A stretch of DNA of 64,000 nt from Puffinus mauretanicus. Its lineage: Eukaryota > Chordata > Aves > Procellariiformes > Procellariidae. The stretch's first letter is position 1. The number at the start of each line of letters is the position of its first letter. The stretch is taken from contig JAJKFH010002781.1 of NCBI GenBank assembly GCA_023333565.1, positions 974,549 through 1,038,548 on the forward strand, read 5' to 3'. Shown piece after piece: positions 1 through 12,567 of this stretch. Both the position numbers and the translations under genes were made by a program. Below the pieces are notes generated by a model. It did not search any database. It saw only the letters and a list, made by a program, of their open reading frames with translations, and was not told the origin of the DNA.

Positions 1-2379
1 TGATCTAGGTGTTTTTTCAGTGGCTGTTTATTTGAAAATCATCAGAAACATAAGAGCCATCCTACATTTAGGGATTCCGGTGGAATGAAGCATAATGCTT
101 TCTAAAAAAATAGACTATAAAAAGAAATGATTTCTCTCTACATCTGATCAGGGGAATAAAAGTCAAAAAGTATCATTCCGCTATACATTCAACTTACAAA
201 TCTATGCAGAGCTCAGTTGACATGACCTATGTCAACTAACTCAATTTTCAGTTGTTCAAACAAGCCATGATAGTTACTTAGGATAAAGAAAGAATCACAA
301 CTTACCTGCTAAAGATATTAAAACTATAGCAATAATATATGTCTTGATTAACTACTCACATGATTCTTCTGATGTTAAGGTTGAGATTAACATCCCTCTT
401 TAGGTTCTCCCTTGTAAATGGAAAAAGAGCTTCACTGCAGCCCATCGTAAGAGGTTTTTAACAGAGGCAGCAACAATAGGGGTATCTGTCTTTCTCCACT
501 GATCCTTTTAGGTAAAGTGGAAGAATAAACAATTAAGTGAGACAAGACACGTAGTTTTAAGAGGGCTAAAAGAGAGATAAATCCTAAGTATCTCAGTCTC
601 ATTTTCCTTTCTGTCTCATATCCTGCCTCCTGTAAATCTGGGTAACAATCCACTTGCACTGTTGTGATACGAGTCAGCAGAACACACTCAACATCTTTGA
701 ATATTTCCTACCAGCATCATCACTGGATAAGAGAGGGGTTTTGCTGAGCAAACATTGTAAGCCTGTTTTCATTTTTATGGAAATCTTCATTGTGGTAGGA
801 TGGTACACAAACCATTTGAAGGAGATGTACTGAAAGGTGTTACTTAAGGTAGGCAGTACGAAATAATTTATTTTGACTATAGGAGAGAAAATTCAGCTAT
901 TCATGTTTTACATAGTGTTCCTATAACCTCTTGTTGGTATGAAGCAGATAGAAGTAGTTAATCATTAAGATTTCTCAGAAGCTCTTAGACGTAAGCTTGT
1001 GGAGAGTGAAAGCTATCATTTTTACTTGATTTATACAGTACAAAAGAAAAAAAGAAAAAAGCCAAACCCTAATGCAGTTTACTCAGCACAGCTACTTGAC
1101 TGCCGGTGATGATATATGACAAATATTATTAATTTTTACATTGTAATGTTATCATAGCCCTTAGAGCTTTAGATCACCCCAGGTAACAGTAACATAATTC
1201 TTGTTTTTCCTATCACCAGTGTGTATTATTTCTTTAAATCTCGTATGTAAGTGTCATTGTAATCTATTTACTCAAATGACCTTTAGTTTGGGCCTCGGTT
1301 GACTCTTCAGGACTACTATACTGTTATTTTTTATTTAAAAAATATTTCAGCCAATAAAAAGGATTTTGTTTTGGGTATTCAACCTGCAGCAGGTAAGTTT
1401 TTTTTCTCTTGTGCAGTTTCTCACAGCACGAGCATGGAAAGGAATAAAGGCACCCATTGCTAAAATGTCTCAAACCCAAACAAATACATTGCCATACTTA
1501 TCTTTCAACTCCTGAGTCCACTCTACCAGGAAAAGCAGTGAAAAATTAAGAGGAAAAAGAAGAATGTTCTTTTTTTCAGGGGAGATTTAAAATTAATTGG
1601 GAGGTCGCTCAGGTGGAGATTCACTAAAAGGTTGCTGTACATAGAAGAGATGGAAGAAGAAAAGCTGTGTTATCAAAAGGTAACAGAGGATGGAAAATAG
1701 TTTCTGCAAGAGTGCAGAGAATGGAAAAAGAATAATAAAGTGCATGTATGGGTGGTATAAATTTAAATTTTAAATTAGTCACTTAAAAGTAGCCTAAGCT
1801 AATTTGTCTAGATTCCTTCTACAGCCAATGGGTAGAAAGAAGTGCTCCAGAGAGTAATTTGTTCCATTTGTCTTTGACACCTCAATAGGTGGGGTAAATA
1901 GAAAGGGACAAATTCCTTTTGAAAGTGCCTTCTTTTCTCTGTTGCTGACAGAGGGAGCCTAGAGGACAATGGTAAGGTAAAATAGACCCTACTAGAATTT
2001 GAGAAATATTCAGGAGGTTTTAAATTTAACATTTTAAATTGAATGCTAAAACACATGAGAATTCCTTTTTATAACATTCTTTGAAAGTGTGAGAATGCTA
2101 ACATAATATATTCAGTAAATGTGTTCTTATTGATTCCAATATAAAGTTGAGAATAGTAAATGTAAGCCAATTGACTGAGAAAGGAGACAGGACTCTAGAA
2201 GTTGCTGCTGTTATTATAGCTTACAAGATTTAAAGCTGTTCTTGATCTATGTTGTCTAACAGAATGAATATTAAAAAATATTGTTCTTTTCTGGTTTATG
2301 AGTTTGAATTCTGGAATCTGATCCTAGGTCTACTGAAGTCACTGGAAAAAACGTCCTTTCTTCAAAGAATGAGCTTTAT
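1..2379. other. AT-rich desert, no gene seen
   Basis: Short frames (at most about 80 codons) occur on both strands but have low-complexity composition and no recognisable motif. I see no CR1 or LTR signature, no tandem array and no convincing exon. A purine-rich stretch around 1545-1740 has no further structure. Confidence 0.6.
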
Positions 2380-2384
2380 GCATG
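2380..2384. repeat. Target-site duplication, left copy (gcatg)
   Basis: The five bases gcatg directly precede the LTR terminus tgtcgtgg at 2385 and recur exactly at 2955-2959. A 5-bp duplication fits ERVL-class integration. Confidence 0.8.
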
Positions 2385-2954
2385 TGTCGTGGTTTAATCC
2401 GGTAGGCAGCTAAACACCACACAGCCGTTCGCTCACTCCCTGCCCTCCCCGCCCCCCCCACCCCCCAGTGGGATGGGGGAGAGAATCGGAAAAAAGATAA
2501 AACTCGTGGGTTGAGATAAAGAAATTTAATAGGACAGAAAAGGAAGGCAAAATAATAATAATGATAAAAGAATATACAAAAGAAGTGATGCACAATGCAA
2601 TTGCTTACCACCTGCTGACTGATGCCCAGCCAGTTCCAGAACAGTGGTCATGCCTCCCAGGCCAACCTCCCCAGTTTTTTGTTCAGCATGACATCATATG
2701 GTGTGGAATATCCCTTTGGCCAGTTTGGGTCAGCTGTCCTGGCTGTGTCCCTCCCAGCTTCTTGTGCACCGCCAGCCTCCTTGCTGGCAGGGCAGTATGA
2801 GAAACTGAAAAGTCCTTGACTTTCTGTAAGTACTGCTCAGCAACAACTAAAACATCAGTGTGTTATCAACATTATTCTCATCCTAAATCCAAAACACAGC
2901 ACTATACCAGCTACTAGGAAGAAAATTAACTCTATCCCAGCTGAAACCAGTACA
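2385..2954 (-). mobile_element. Solo LTR, ERVL-like, antisense
   Basis: A 570-bp LTR lies in minus orientation. Read on the minus strand it begins TGTACTGG and ends CCACGACA, an imperfect inverted terminal repeat with the canonical TG...CA ends, and it is flanked by the direct repeat gcatg. Its body matches the nested LTR at 21580-22095 over the GGGATATTCCA block, the (ATT)n tract, the C/G-rich run near 2447-2468 and the terminal ACCACGACA block. A minus-strand ATTAAA signal sits at 2525-2530. No internal retroviral sequence adjoins either end, so this is a solo LTR left by LTR-LTR recombination. It is about 50 bp longer than the 21580 copy, so the two probably belong to different subfamilies. 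Confidence 0.88.
2689..2696 (-). promoter_or_regulatory. Decayed CRE-like site in LTR
   Basis: The + strand reads tgacatca where the sister LTR at 21805-21812 has the perfect palindrome tgacgtca. The difference is what CpG loss by deamination would give. The position within U3 corresponds in both LTRs. Confidence 0.45.
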
Positions 2955-2959
2955 GCATG
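2955..2959. repeat. Target-site duplication, right copy (gcatg)
   Basis: Exact copy of 2380-2384, immediately after the LTR terminus ccagtaca. Confidence 0.8.
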
Positions 2960-5900
2960 ACTGCATGTTCTGCAGTGATAAAACCCATTAAGTCCTAATA
3001 TGAGCTTGTCTTTGTAAGTGAACTAGTGTTATCACCTCTGTTGGAAGAACAACAGTCAAACTGTTAACTGACCTCCAAGTATAAATGCTTTTTACATAAG
3101 AGGAAATTAAATGTGGTTTTTTTGCAACTGAAAATATTTCCTCTACATCACGAACAATTGGGGAAGTTTACAGTGTAATTTTAGAAATAAATTTTATCAA
3201 TGTATTAAGAATGGAGTATTTGAGTGACTGAGGTTGCAAGTTCAGCAATTTTTGTGAATGTTTTCTTGAATTTCTATACACATTCATACATGTTTATGTA
3301 CATGTCACTGTTATGGTGTTTTTGTATTTTGTGTTTTTTTTTTTTCCCTAAAATATTCTTGTTATCAATAAATCTGCACTTAATTCAGCTTTAAGTCTGC
3401 CATTGCTTAAGTAACATGATAGTAGTATTAAGTGTGTATAGGTAGGACTAGAACTTTTCGCAACATTAACATCAGCTGTAGATTGACTCCAGTATTACAA
3501 TTATTATAGCATAGAAATACATTATACAGAATTTGCTGTTAACTTTTAGGGTTTTGGTACTCCCATTGTTGCGGAAATTAGCTTTGGAAAACTTTTGGTG
3601 TAGTAATACTTAAATATCTGTGCAATTTTGTCTATAGCAAATTACTATACACATACAAGCTAGCCTTTGCTCTACTCTGTCTTACAATTGTTTGTCTGTA
3701 TTATTAGACAATGTTGTCCCTAACAGATTGTAATTATTCAGTCAACAATCAAGTTGGATGAATGTCTCTTTCATACTAACAATATCTCAGAAAAAGCAGA
3801 ATATATCTTTCCCTTTAGTGTTCTTGAAAACATAAAACAGTCATAAGACTATTCTTTAAGGTAAATTTGTAGCTAAGGCATTTGATACTAACAAATTTTC
3901 ACAGATTTCTCAAGTGATACTTCATTTCTACAGAATTTATTCAGTTCTGTGGTAAACTTTCTTTTTTTTTTTTTTTTAGACACCAAAATAAATACTAAAT
4001 ACTTCCCTGTCAGCTGCCTTTATGATTGCTGAGATTTTCTGCTGAATGGTGCCATGCTCATGTAGCTATCAAAGCAAACCAGTAGCAATTTCCTAAGCAA
4101 TACAGCTCACATTTCAAATAGGTATCTATTTATTATTGTTGTTGTTGTTATTGTTATTATTATTACTATTATGGCATTTAAATAATCTTATCCAAAGTTC
4201 TTCATAGTCTTCTACTAAACAGATATTAAAGTAAGTGGCAACAAACAGCTGACGTGAACAGTTCTGTACAACTAGGAAGGCTGCTAATTTGGCTTAACAA
4301 TCACTTATGGAGCTCACAGGAAAGATTCAAGTGGAATAAATTATTCTGTATGACCTGACAGAAATACGATAGATTAAGACATCTTTCTAGGCATAAAAAG
4401 ACCATCAAGCTGTGTAAGATGTTATCTGAATTCTGCAGCAATGTCATGGACTGTCAAGAAATCTATGGCAGAACAACAGTTGGCCTTTTGAATGAGGTGT
4501 TTCATGTCACTTCTTAGTGTCAACTTATGAGACAACATCAGAAATGAAATACTCAGAAAAAGGACTGTATGGAAGAGGCTGTCAATAAGGCATCAATGCA
4601 AATACAATTCTAGCTGTTTCACCACGTACAGAAGGCCAAAGATGAACACATATTACAGCATGTATAACCAAGGAGTTAACTGTGAAGTAGTTATGTGTCT
4701 ATATATTTGAAGCAACAGAAACACAAAGGTGCTAAATGTGGATGTGGGGATAAAGTTCTTTAAAAACTGAGTACATCATGGGATTGGCCCATTAAATTAT
4801 GGGACAGTGAAAATAAAGATATCAACAGCTACATACAGGACCCAATGAGAAGGAGCATTGAAAAATCCTAGGCCTAAACAGTATAATACTCTACTTATTA
4901 TAGCTATTCCTACACAACATTATTTACACAATTTGTAGACTCATTTTTCAGATGATCAAAAGAGGACATTTAAAGAAGGGCATAGAAGGTCTCAATCTAT
5001 TTTTTAACTGTTTTTTTTTTTCCCCATCGGTATTAAAGATACATAGACTATCTTCTGTTACTCATTGTCAAAATAATTGAAGTTTCCGTTCCACCCCTGT
5101 GGGATGTTTTCATGAATTGTCATTGTTTCAGTATTATTACTGAGCTATTGTTATGCCTAATCTCACAATAAAGATTCTGAAGACATATAGGCTTTTAGCT
5201 AAAACCCCCTAGATTAGTCATTACAATTTAAAAAGATTACACGTTACAGGGAGCTGATTTTGTTCCTTTTTTTCACAAGAATACTTCAAGTTATCACTCA
5301 AATTTGTTGCTTCTCCTTAGTTATTGATTCTGATGGATGAGCTGTCCAGTCAATTATTGATAGAATTCTTCACTAAATTTTAGTGTTCATCAAAATGAGG
5401 GCAAACTCTGTTCCCATGCAATCTAATAGAAGAAATACAGCAAGTAGAATGGATTTCTTTAAGAGATCAACAGAAAGGAAAATCTGCACAATACATTGAA
5501 CTATGTAATGACCATTAAACTCTGAGGTCACAGTGCCACAAACCTGTTCTATCTGAAGAAAACTGAAATCAGACTGAGCTTGAACCTAATTTAAAATGAG
5601 CACAAGAATGAACAGGTGAAATCAAGTTACTGTCCAACTATATAATCTGTTTTAATTACTACTAAATAACAAGAAAATAAAAAGATCTAAAATCTTAAAG
5701 AATATCTATAAACAATTCCCTGGCATTTTGAATAGAAGTTAAACCATTTTTGTGTTTTGTTTTGTTGTTTTTGGGGGGGGAGGGAACCAATATATCTATA
5801 AAAGAAACTGTAGTGATTTGACTTCAGTTACCACTCTATCAATACTATTGCAATACGGTAGACATCCATACAGTTTTATTATGTTTCTAAATCATTTGTG

Positions 5901-7664
5901 TGTTCATATGAGTATTAGGTAACTTCTTAATTATGAATATATGATGTAGCAAAGCCATTTTTCCTTGCCAGTAAAAATCTGCTGGTTTACTTATATTATT
6001 TATTTATTTATCATAGAGCATTTTAAAAAAACCTTTTGTATAGTGTTATACATTCTGTCCCAGAAAGTTCTTTGTTAAAATTTAGATATGACAAAATTTA
6101 GTCAGAATACACAGTCATGATATCACACAATTTGAGCAGTTCTTACTAGAAAGAATTTGAGTATGGTCATTTTCACACAGAGTTACAGGTCCACTGTATG
6201 TGAAGGAGATCATGGAGCGGAGTTCATGACAGTAAGTAACAGTTTCTGTATCTGTCTGAAATTTATGATTAATCTAAAAAAGTAGAAAATAATTACTGTG
6301 GTTTTTGTATTTATGCTTCTCTTAACAGACTTCAAAGTAAATTTTCTCCTCATCCAGAGGCAGAGGAGGAATCAGGAAGAAGAGTGCTATTGGAAAAGAG
6401 AAAACAAAGTAATGGGTTTCAGGAGTTGGGAAAATCTGAAGTCAGCTTCCGCTTGCCTTATACACACAATAAGTTACCCTCAGATTGGTCAAATCATGTG
6501 TTTTGCAGAAACCGACTTTTTAGATGGGAAAATACAGTATGAACACAGATAGGAATTCAGGAATAACAGTTCTGCATGCTATGTCATAAGATCTTGTACC
6601 AATCACAAATTTTCAAGCATTACTATTTCTAATACCAGCAGTAAAAATATCCTGCAAAATCTGCTAGGAGCATTAAGATCATGAACAAGACCACTGATTC
6701 ATGTTAAAGAACACTGCCTACTCTAGTACCAACAGTTTCAGTGTTTTCTTTCATGGTTTTCTTTTCTTTTTTTTTTTTTTTTTTGTAATTTAAAATTTTA
6801 TGTAAGTTAAAGCCATTCCAGTACATTACATATTTTTACTTTGGCATGAAGCACATGCTGGCACACAAACATGCATAGACATATGAGGTGATATTTATGT
6901 ACTTGCTTTAAATAATGGTTAAAGACAATAATGTATTACATTCATGTTTTGCACAAGAATACTTATCCAATATCTATGCATAGATGCAGACAATATCCAT
7001 AAACCAACAGATGGGCCCAAGGAATGCTAACATTTTCAAACATTTAATCACAGACATACATTTTAGAGGACATACTTGGCCAAAGCATGGGTTCACTTTT
7101 CAGATCCATTTTACATCTGGAGTTTATTTTGAAGTCAGTGAGATCTGCAAGAACTTAAAATGACTAAAAATAAAGTAAAATAATTTTTAAAAATATTACT
7201 TCAAATTATTAAAAATTTTATGTATATGTGCATGACGTATGTATTTGGATGGAAACAGAACTTCTGCACAGGTTTACAGCATAGCCAGAAGGATCTAAAG
7301 TGTACAAGAGGAAATGGCAAAACTATGAAATGCAACACAGTGTTACTCAGCAAAATGAACAATTAGTAAAGTGAAAGATCAAAATGGGAGATGTTAACTT
7401 TCACTTTAAAATCCTTAAAATGATGGAGAAAGGTTAGAACCAAACTTATGCACATTGTGGAGAAATGATCTGGTCACTGCACTTCTCTGTATGAAGTTTG
7501 TGCACTGTTTTTTGCTTGAGAAGAAAATATATTCAAGTCCTGCACATCCAGTGCTTTGTTTAAGTGGGGCAAAATAATTTTAGACATCCAGAAACATTGG
7601 TTTTTTTTATTATTTAGTTGTGGGTTTTTTTCCCACTGACTTGTGGATTTTTTTCTGTTTATTC
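2960..7664. other. AT-rich desert, no gene seen
   Basis: No frame with protein-like composition and no recognisable recent transposon. Homopolymer T tracts lie at about 3338-3348, 3961-3978 and 6768-6784. A G run sits at about 5773-5781 after a T-rich stretch, and a TATTTATTTATT tract lies near 5996-6010. Ancient, unrecognisable repeat remnants may be present. Confidence 0.55.
4129..4172. repeat. TTA/TTG trinucleotide microsatellite
   Basis: Imperfect run alternating between (TTG)n and (TTA)n units, about 44 bp. Confidence 0.8.
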
Positions 7665-7985
7665 TGTGAGTTTTTCTTCACTTCTCCACTCTTTAAAGTT
7701 TCTCCATCATGAAACATGAATTTTCATGTTTCTTTTATATCTTTTTTCAGGATGACTCCTTCTTGAAAACTATTATTGTAATTCCCCAGCTGTTTAAACA
7801 GGTTGATGGTCATCTTCCTCTTAAACATGATCAGTTTGGGACAAAGGCCTGCTCAGCCAGCTTTATGTATTCAATGTACAGACATACTATTTGCACTCAT
7901 GTTCTGACATTGGGGTGTTTGCTCAGGGCACGTGGTGCAGGCACTTCACTTAGGGTCAGCAGAATAAATCCCAGGTGAGATGTCT
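7665..7985 (+). repeat. Dispersed repeat of unknown family, copy A
   Basis: This segment resembles 33590-33905 in the same orientation. Shared blocks in the same order include atgaattttcatg, a T-rich tract ending in tcag, a ctccttctt-like block, gatggtcatcttcctct (gatggtcgtcttcctct in copy B), a tgatcag block, gtattcaatg followed by cagacat, and a late cacttca/cctcaca block. By eye the similarity is roughly two thirds of positions with small indels; I did not compute it. I do not recognise the family. Copy A contains an open frame at 7709-7978 (89 codons) that is not conserved in copy B, so I do not call it coding. It could be an ancient transposon, or a duplicated non-coding exon or enhancer. 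Confidence 0.6.
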
Positions 7986-10900
7986 ACATGAGAAATTTAA
8001 CACCTTGCTTTTAAAAGTTTATTAAGTGATTAGCTATTAAGTGAATAGCTGCCTGGTATCATATTACTTAGGGGGGAGACCAGCGACACAGAACTTCAGA
8101 GAGCCTGGGCCAAGTGGGTGATCAATGATGGCCAGAGAAGGTGAAGGAACTGGGAGTCTTTCACAGGCATGAAAGCAGCCAGGGGGGACTTTCATTTTCC
8201 AGTGCCATAAATACATGGAGCTCCAAGAAAAACATCTCTCTGCTGCAGAGTTAGCACACTGTGTTCTGGGAACCATTGTTTTTCTGTCTTTTTACTGTAT
8301 CCACTTGTGAGAGTTGAAAACAAAAAGGAAGAAGGGAATGTAGCCACCTGAATAGATCATACATGCACTGGGATGATTATTTCAAATGCAGAGATCTACT
8401 CAATGAACTTTAGCATCCAGTATTTTTCCCTCTACCCTGTCAGTGACAGAATCAAGTCATCTGGGAGGAAAAAGCCCACTTTCAGTGAGAAACTCCTTAG
8501 TATTCTGTGCCATGTTAACCAAATCCTAAACTATTAGTTAATGTTTCCTTATTTATGACAGAAAACCACAGACCAAAGGACTTTCATTTTGTGTTCCAAG
8601 TATTATTTGGGTATAAAAATATTATATTAATATTTAACTTTTCATTTTTAGGGTTGTTTTAAGAAAAAAATAAAAATAAACTACTTGTAAATTAAAATAG
8701 CAATGACAGTATGTCAAAATATATTTGTGGGTAAATTTCCTGTTCTGCAGAGCTGGAGGTCACTGAGTTTTACAGGACTGCTAATAATCCTGATGGGATA
8801 AATTCAGTACACCACAGTAATATCATAGAGGTATAAAAAATACCAAATTTGCACTTAAAGCATATCTGCGGATTTCTTTATCTCTTTCTTCTATATCTGT
8901 CTGTCTGTCTATCTATATGTCTATCAATCAATCAATCACAGAATGTAAAATTTGTACAAAGAAATAGAGGAATTCAGATGAGACTACCTCGGGCTCAGGA
9001 AAGATCATTCTGATTTCTGTCCAACAGCAACTGTGATTAAAACTCTTTCTAAAGCATGAAGCCTCTAGTTGTTATTAATCTATTAATTTTTTTTCTGCTT
9101 TTCCTTTTTTTACCATTTTTTTGCTATATGAATGAAAACATTTTAAACAAGTATGTTTATATTAGTGTGGGCTGCTTAGTTTGCTTTAATACTGCAGAAA
9201 TAAAGTATCCATTAGTACTGAGATATTTTTAGTTTTGAGAAAAAGAAATGACCACTAATTGGTATTAATGCATTAACTGGAGAGAAAAATACAAAAATGA
9301 AAGTTTTTTCCCCCCACAAATTAAGCTGTAATCATGTAATATTCTGAAGGATCTGATTTCCTTTAGACGATATTTTCAATGAACAGTAATCACAAATTTT
9401 CTGTGGGTATTGCACCCGACAGTTGACTCTACACCTCATCATGTATGGTTGAAGAAATACTACAACAGCCTTCATTTTTTAACTTTTCATTAACTTGTTG
9501 CAAAAGATAAGGTAACATAGATGTATCTCTCTAGTCAGAATTTTCCCCCTTTATTTCTGAGCCTCTTCTGGATTTCTCTAGGTCACCATAATTTTTCATT
9601 TTCTCTGTACCTCTTTTCTCCTCTCACCTTTCAGTGAAACCTTACTGATACTTGTCCTCAGTCACTGTTTCTTAGTCCAGACTTGCAAAAAGAAAGAAAA
9701 AAAAGACAAGAAATAGTGTGCCATCTGCTTCCGCAAACAAAGTACTAGCTTACCTGAATAGTTAATTCTGTGGGCCACAAGCTATTTTTTTACAAGGAAT
9801 ACTGTGCAAAATATGAGCATTATAATAAACTGTGATTTGCTAAAGCATGTCTATGTTTCAAATCATATGTATGTAACACGTTTCCTGTTTCTGCAGAGAA
9901 GTTGTATGTGTGCACATATTTACATTAAAACTACCTGCCTGTTTCATTTGTCCGTAGTTAGGAGTATCAGAATATCTTATATTATTTATCCTATCACTAC
10001 TAACTGAGTTCCACAACGGATGGAGAGGCGATCCTACACAAATGGCATTTTTACTGGGTAGAACTAGCAGGCTTTTCAGTAGATTGATATATTAGGTGTA
10101 TTGAAAGAGACATTTTAAAAAGTCACTTAAAATAGTCTTTTCTCTTCAAGTCTTATGCGTAGAATAAATTAATGTCCTACCCCAAAGAAATAAGAAGAGA
10201 TAGTATACATAAAGGAATCTATTGAGAAAAAAAGGTTTGCAGACAAAGGTGAAAGATGTTCTTCTTAAGTATAATATTAGGAGTCCTCCATAGCTCTCAA
10301 GATAAGATTTTGATGCGAATAGGGACCTCTGAGATCCTATTAGGAAAGAAATTACTCCTCAGAACAGTATCTTTGTCCAGAGATTTAGGTTCCTAGTTAT
10401 AGAAAAAGTATTCTTCTAGTGATATTAGGGCTTTCTTTTTTTCTTTTCTTTTTTTTTTTTTCCCAGCTAATGATTACTGGGAAGTAATGCTTTTAACCTT
10501 GCTTTTAGAAGGGATATTACAAAATACCTCATTAAGAGAAGATAAACTAGGACAGATCATGGGTTAATTCAATTTCTGTTAAATGTAAAGGTAATTTTAT
10601 TCTATAAATAACTGCTTTAGTATTAAGAGATAAGCTTAAAAACTAAAGGAACAAAAGGAAAAAATTGTCTAAAAAGCTCAAAAAATTCACTAGATCTCTT
10701 CAGCTCAGAGCAAATGCCTGAAGCTAAGTTTTCTAGTTTTGTATGATGATAACATGTAAAGCCTTAATGACCCAGTCACAAAATTCATATTTTTTTCTTA
10801 TGGTGTATAGCTGTACAATTTCACAGTGAGCTCCAAGAAACATTCTCCAACATAACTGGAGCTTAATGAAACATAGAGGATTTTATGTTATGGTAAGTGT

Positions 10901-12000
10901 CAACTACTGAAGGCTTTGCCACCTCTTACAGTGGTTTTACCACAAGAGATACTAGGAGGGAGTAATCCTTATGCTCAAGCACCTGAGAGATCCTTCTTTG
11001 AGGCATATCTGTCCAAGGTCAGAAAAAAATGCTCCAGTAAGTCTGACTTCATATTTATATCCAGGTGAAACATAGCACATTTAAACATTTCTCACACCTT
11101 TGCTTTTATTCACTACAAAATTAAAAATCCATGTGGTCTTGAATTTTTAAAACACAAAGGCTAAACTCCACATGAAGTAATTCATATGCTCACATCTTAG
11201 TACATATGACCAATTAATGTCTGCCTTTGAGATGTGGAAGCCTATATCTGTGTTAAAGAGTGTTTCCTAATGCAATATTTCCCCTTTTTAAATTTTAATT
11301 GCAAAAAAAATACAATTATTCTCTGGAAATACCAGAGAAAGATTCAGAAATAGTGAGGAAAATTTAATAAGGGACATTGTACTTTGCTATGCCTGTATCC
11401 TTCACAATTGCTGGCAAAGATAAGACTGAAGTGCTACATGCACTACAGGCACTGATACTGAACAATTTATAAGCAGGCTTCTTTTCTTCCTTCCACTTGT
11501 CTCCTCCACACCAATGCACACTGCCTTGGTAAGCAGGATGCAAGCTGTAAAGGACATGGCAGCTAGCATAAATTGCAGGACCTGTGAACCTTTTCCTCAT
11601 CCCAGCTAATGGTACATGCCTTGCCTGTATTTTAACTCGATGTCATGGACCTACGAGCATACATATATTCATCTTCCAGCGCCACTACCCTCCCTGTGTG
11701 CCTGAAAACACAGGCTGAAAGGGTGTCAGGTCTGGAAAATCAGAAGACTGAGATCCTGGAGGAGGGACAGAGCTCAGGGAGCACAGAGTTTAAATACAAT
11801 CTAGTGACACCGTTACTATGTCACCACACTGACAATATGATAGTCAACAACAGTGACTGCAAAGACACTTGATGTACTTATTTCTTCAGTTGTGCTATCC
11901 AGGCCCACCTTTTTAAACTGTCAGGCAAATAACTCCTAAAAATGCCTAGAAGCACTCCAGATAGTTAGCTACCCATAAAAACAAGAGCCAATTAAGATTT
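7986..12000. other. AT-rich desert, no gene seen
   Basis: No supportable gene. The stretch at about 8070-8275 is richer in G+C and open on the minus strand for 70 codons, but the peptide has no family resemblance I can name. T tracts lie at 9088-9098 and 10434-10461. The end of this stretch abuts the CR1 copy at 12001. Confidence 0.55.
8897..8939. repeat. CTGT/CTAT/CAAT tetranucleotide microsatellite
   Basis: Compound run: (CTGT)3-4, then CTAT units, then three to four CAAT units. About 43 bp. Confidence 0.8.
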
Positions 12001-12567
12001 AGAATCATAGAATCATAGAATAGTTTGAGTTGGAAGGGACCTTTAAAGGTCACCTAGTCCAACCCTGATCTTCAACTAGATCAGGTTGCTCAGAGCCCCG
12101 TCCAACCTCACCTTGAATGTTTCCAGGGATGGGGCATCTACCACCTCCCTGGGCAACATCTTCCAGTGGTTCACCACCCTCATTGTAAAAAATTTCTTCC
12201 TTATCTCTAGTCTAAATCTACCCTCTTTTAGTTTAAAACCATTCCCCCTTGTCCTATCGCAACAGGCCCTGCTAAAAAGTTTACCATCATCTTTCTTATA
12301 AGCCCTCTTTAAGTACTGGAAGGCTGCTATAAGGGGTCCCCAAAGCCTTCCTTTCTCCAGGCTGAACAACCCCAACTCTCTCAGTCCTTCTTCATAGGAG
12401 AGATGTTCCATCCCCCTGACCATTTTTGCGGCCCTCCTCTGGACCCGCCTCAACAGGTCCATGTCTTTCTTGTGCTGAGGGCTCCAGAGCTGGACGCAGT
12501 ACTCCAGGTAGGGTTCTCACCAGAGCAGAGCAGAGGGGCAGAATCATCTCTCTCGACCTGCTGGCCA
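12001..12567 (-). mobile_element. CR1 LINE, 5'-truncated, antisense
   Basis: Minus-strand CR1 3' end. It opens on the + strand with the reversed terminal repeat agaatcatagaatcatagaa, followed by the complement of the ACCTTTAAAGGTC-type 3' UTR and the end of ORF2. It breaks off at about 12567, in the complement of the GGCCAGCAGGTCGAG block, which corresponds to truncation within the reverse transcriptase-distal part of ORF2. Truncation from the 5' end is the rule for CR1. The coding part is still largely open, so this is a fairly young copy. Confidence 0.92.
12076..12462 (-). pseudogene. CR1 ORF2 C-terminal remnant
   Basis: A 128-codon open frame on the minus strand encodes the far C-terminal part of the CR1 ORF2 polyprotein, past the reverse transcriptase core. 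It contains a basic RRVQRRAAKM block and ends in SLETFKVRLDGAL, a tail that recurs in the copies ending near 22418 and 39629. It has no start codon of its own family and no endonuclease or catalytic reverse transcriptase motifs, so it cannot act alone. The frame is open only because the copy is short and fairly young. Confidence 0.8.

Noticed and set aside
2561..2819. Plus-strand frames of 79 and 65 codons
   Set aside because: They lie inside the antisense solo LTR and have no protein similarity.
7709..7978. 89-codon frame in repeat copy A as a coding exon
   Set aside because: The frame is broken in the homologous copy B and the peptide matches nothing I recognise.
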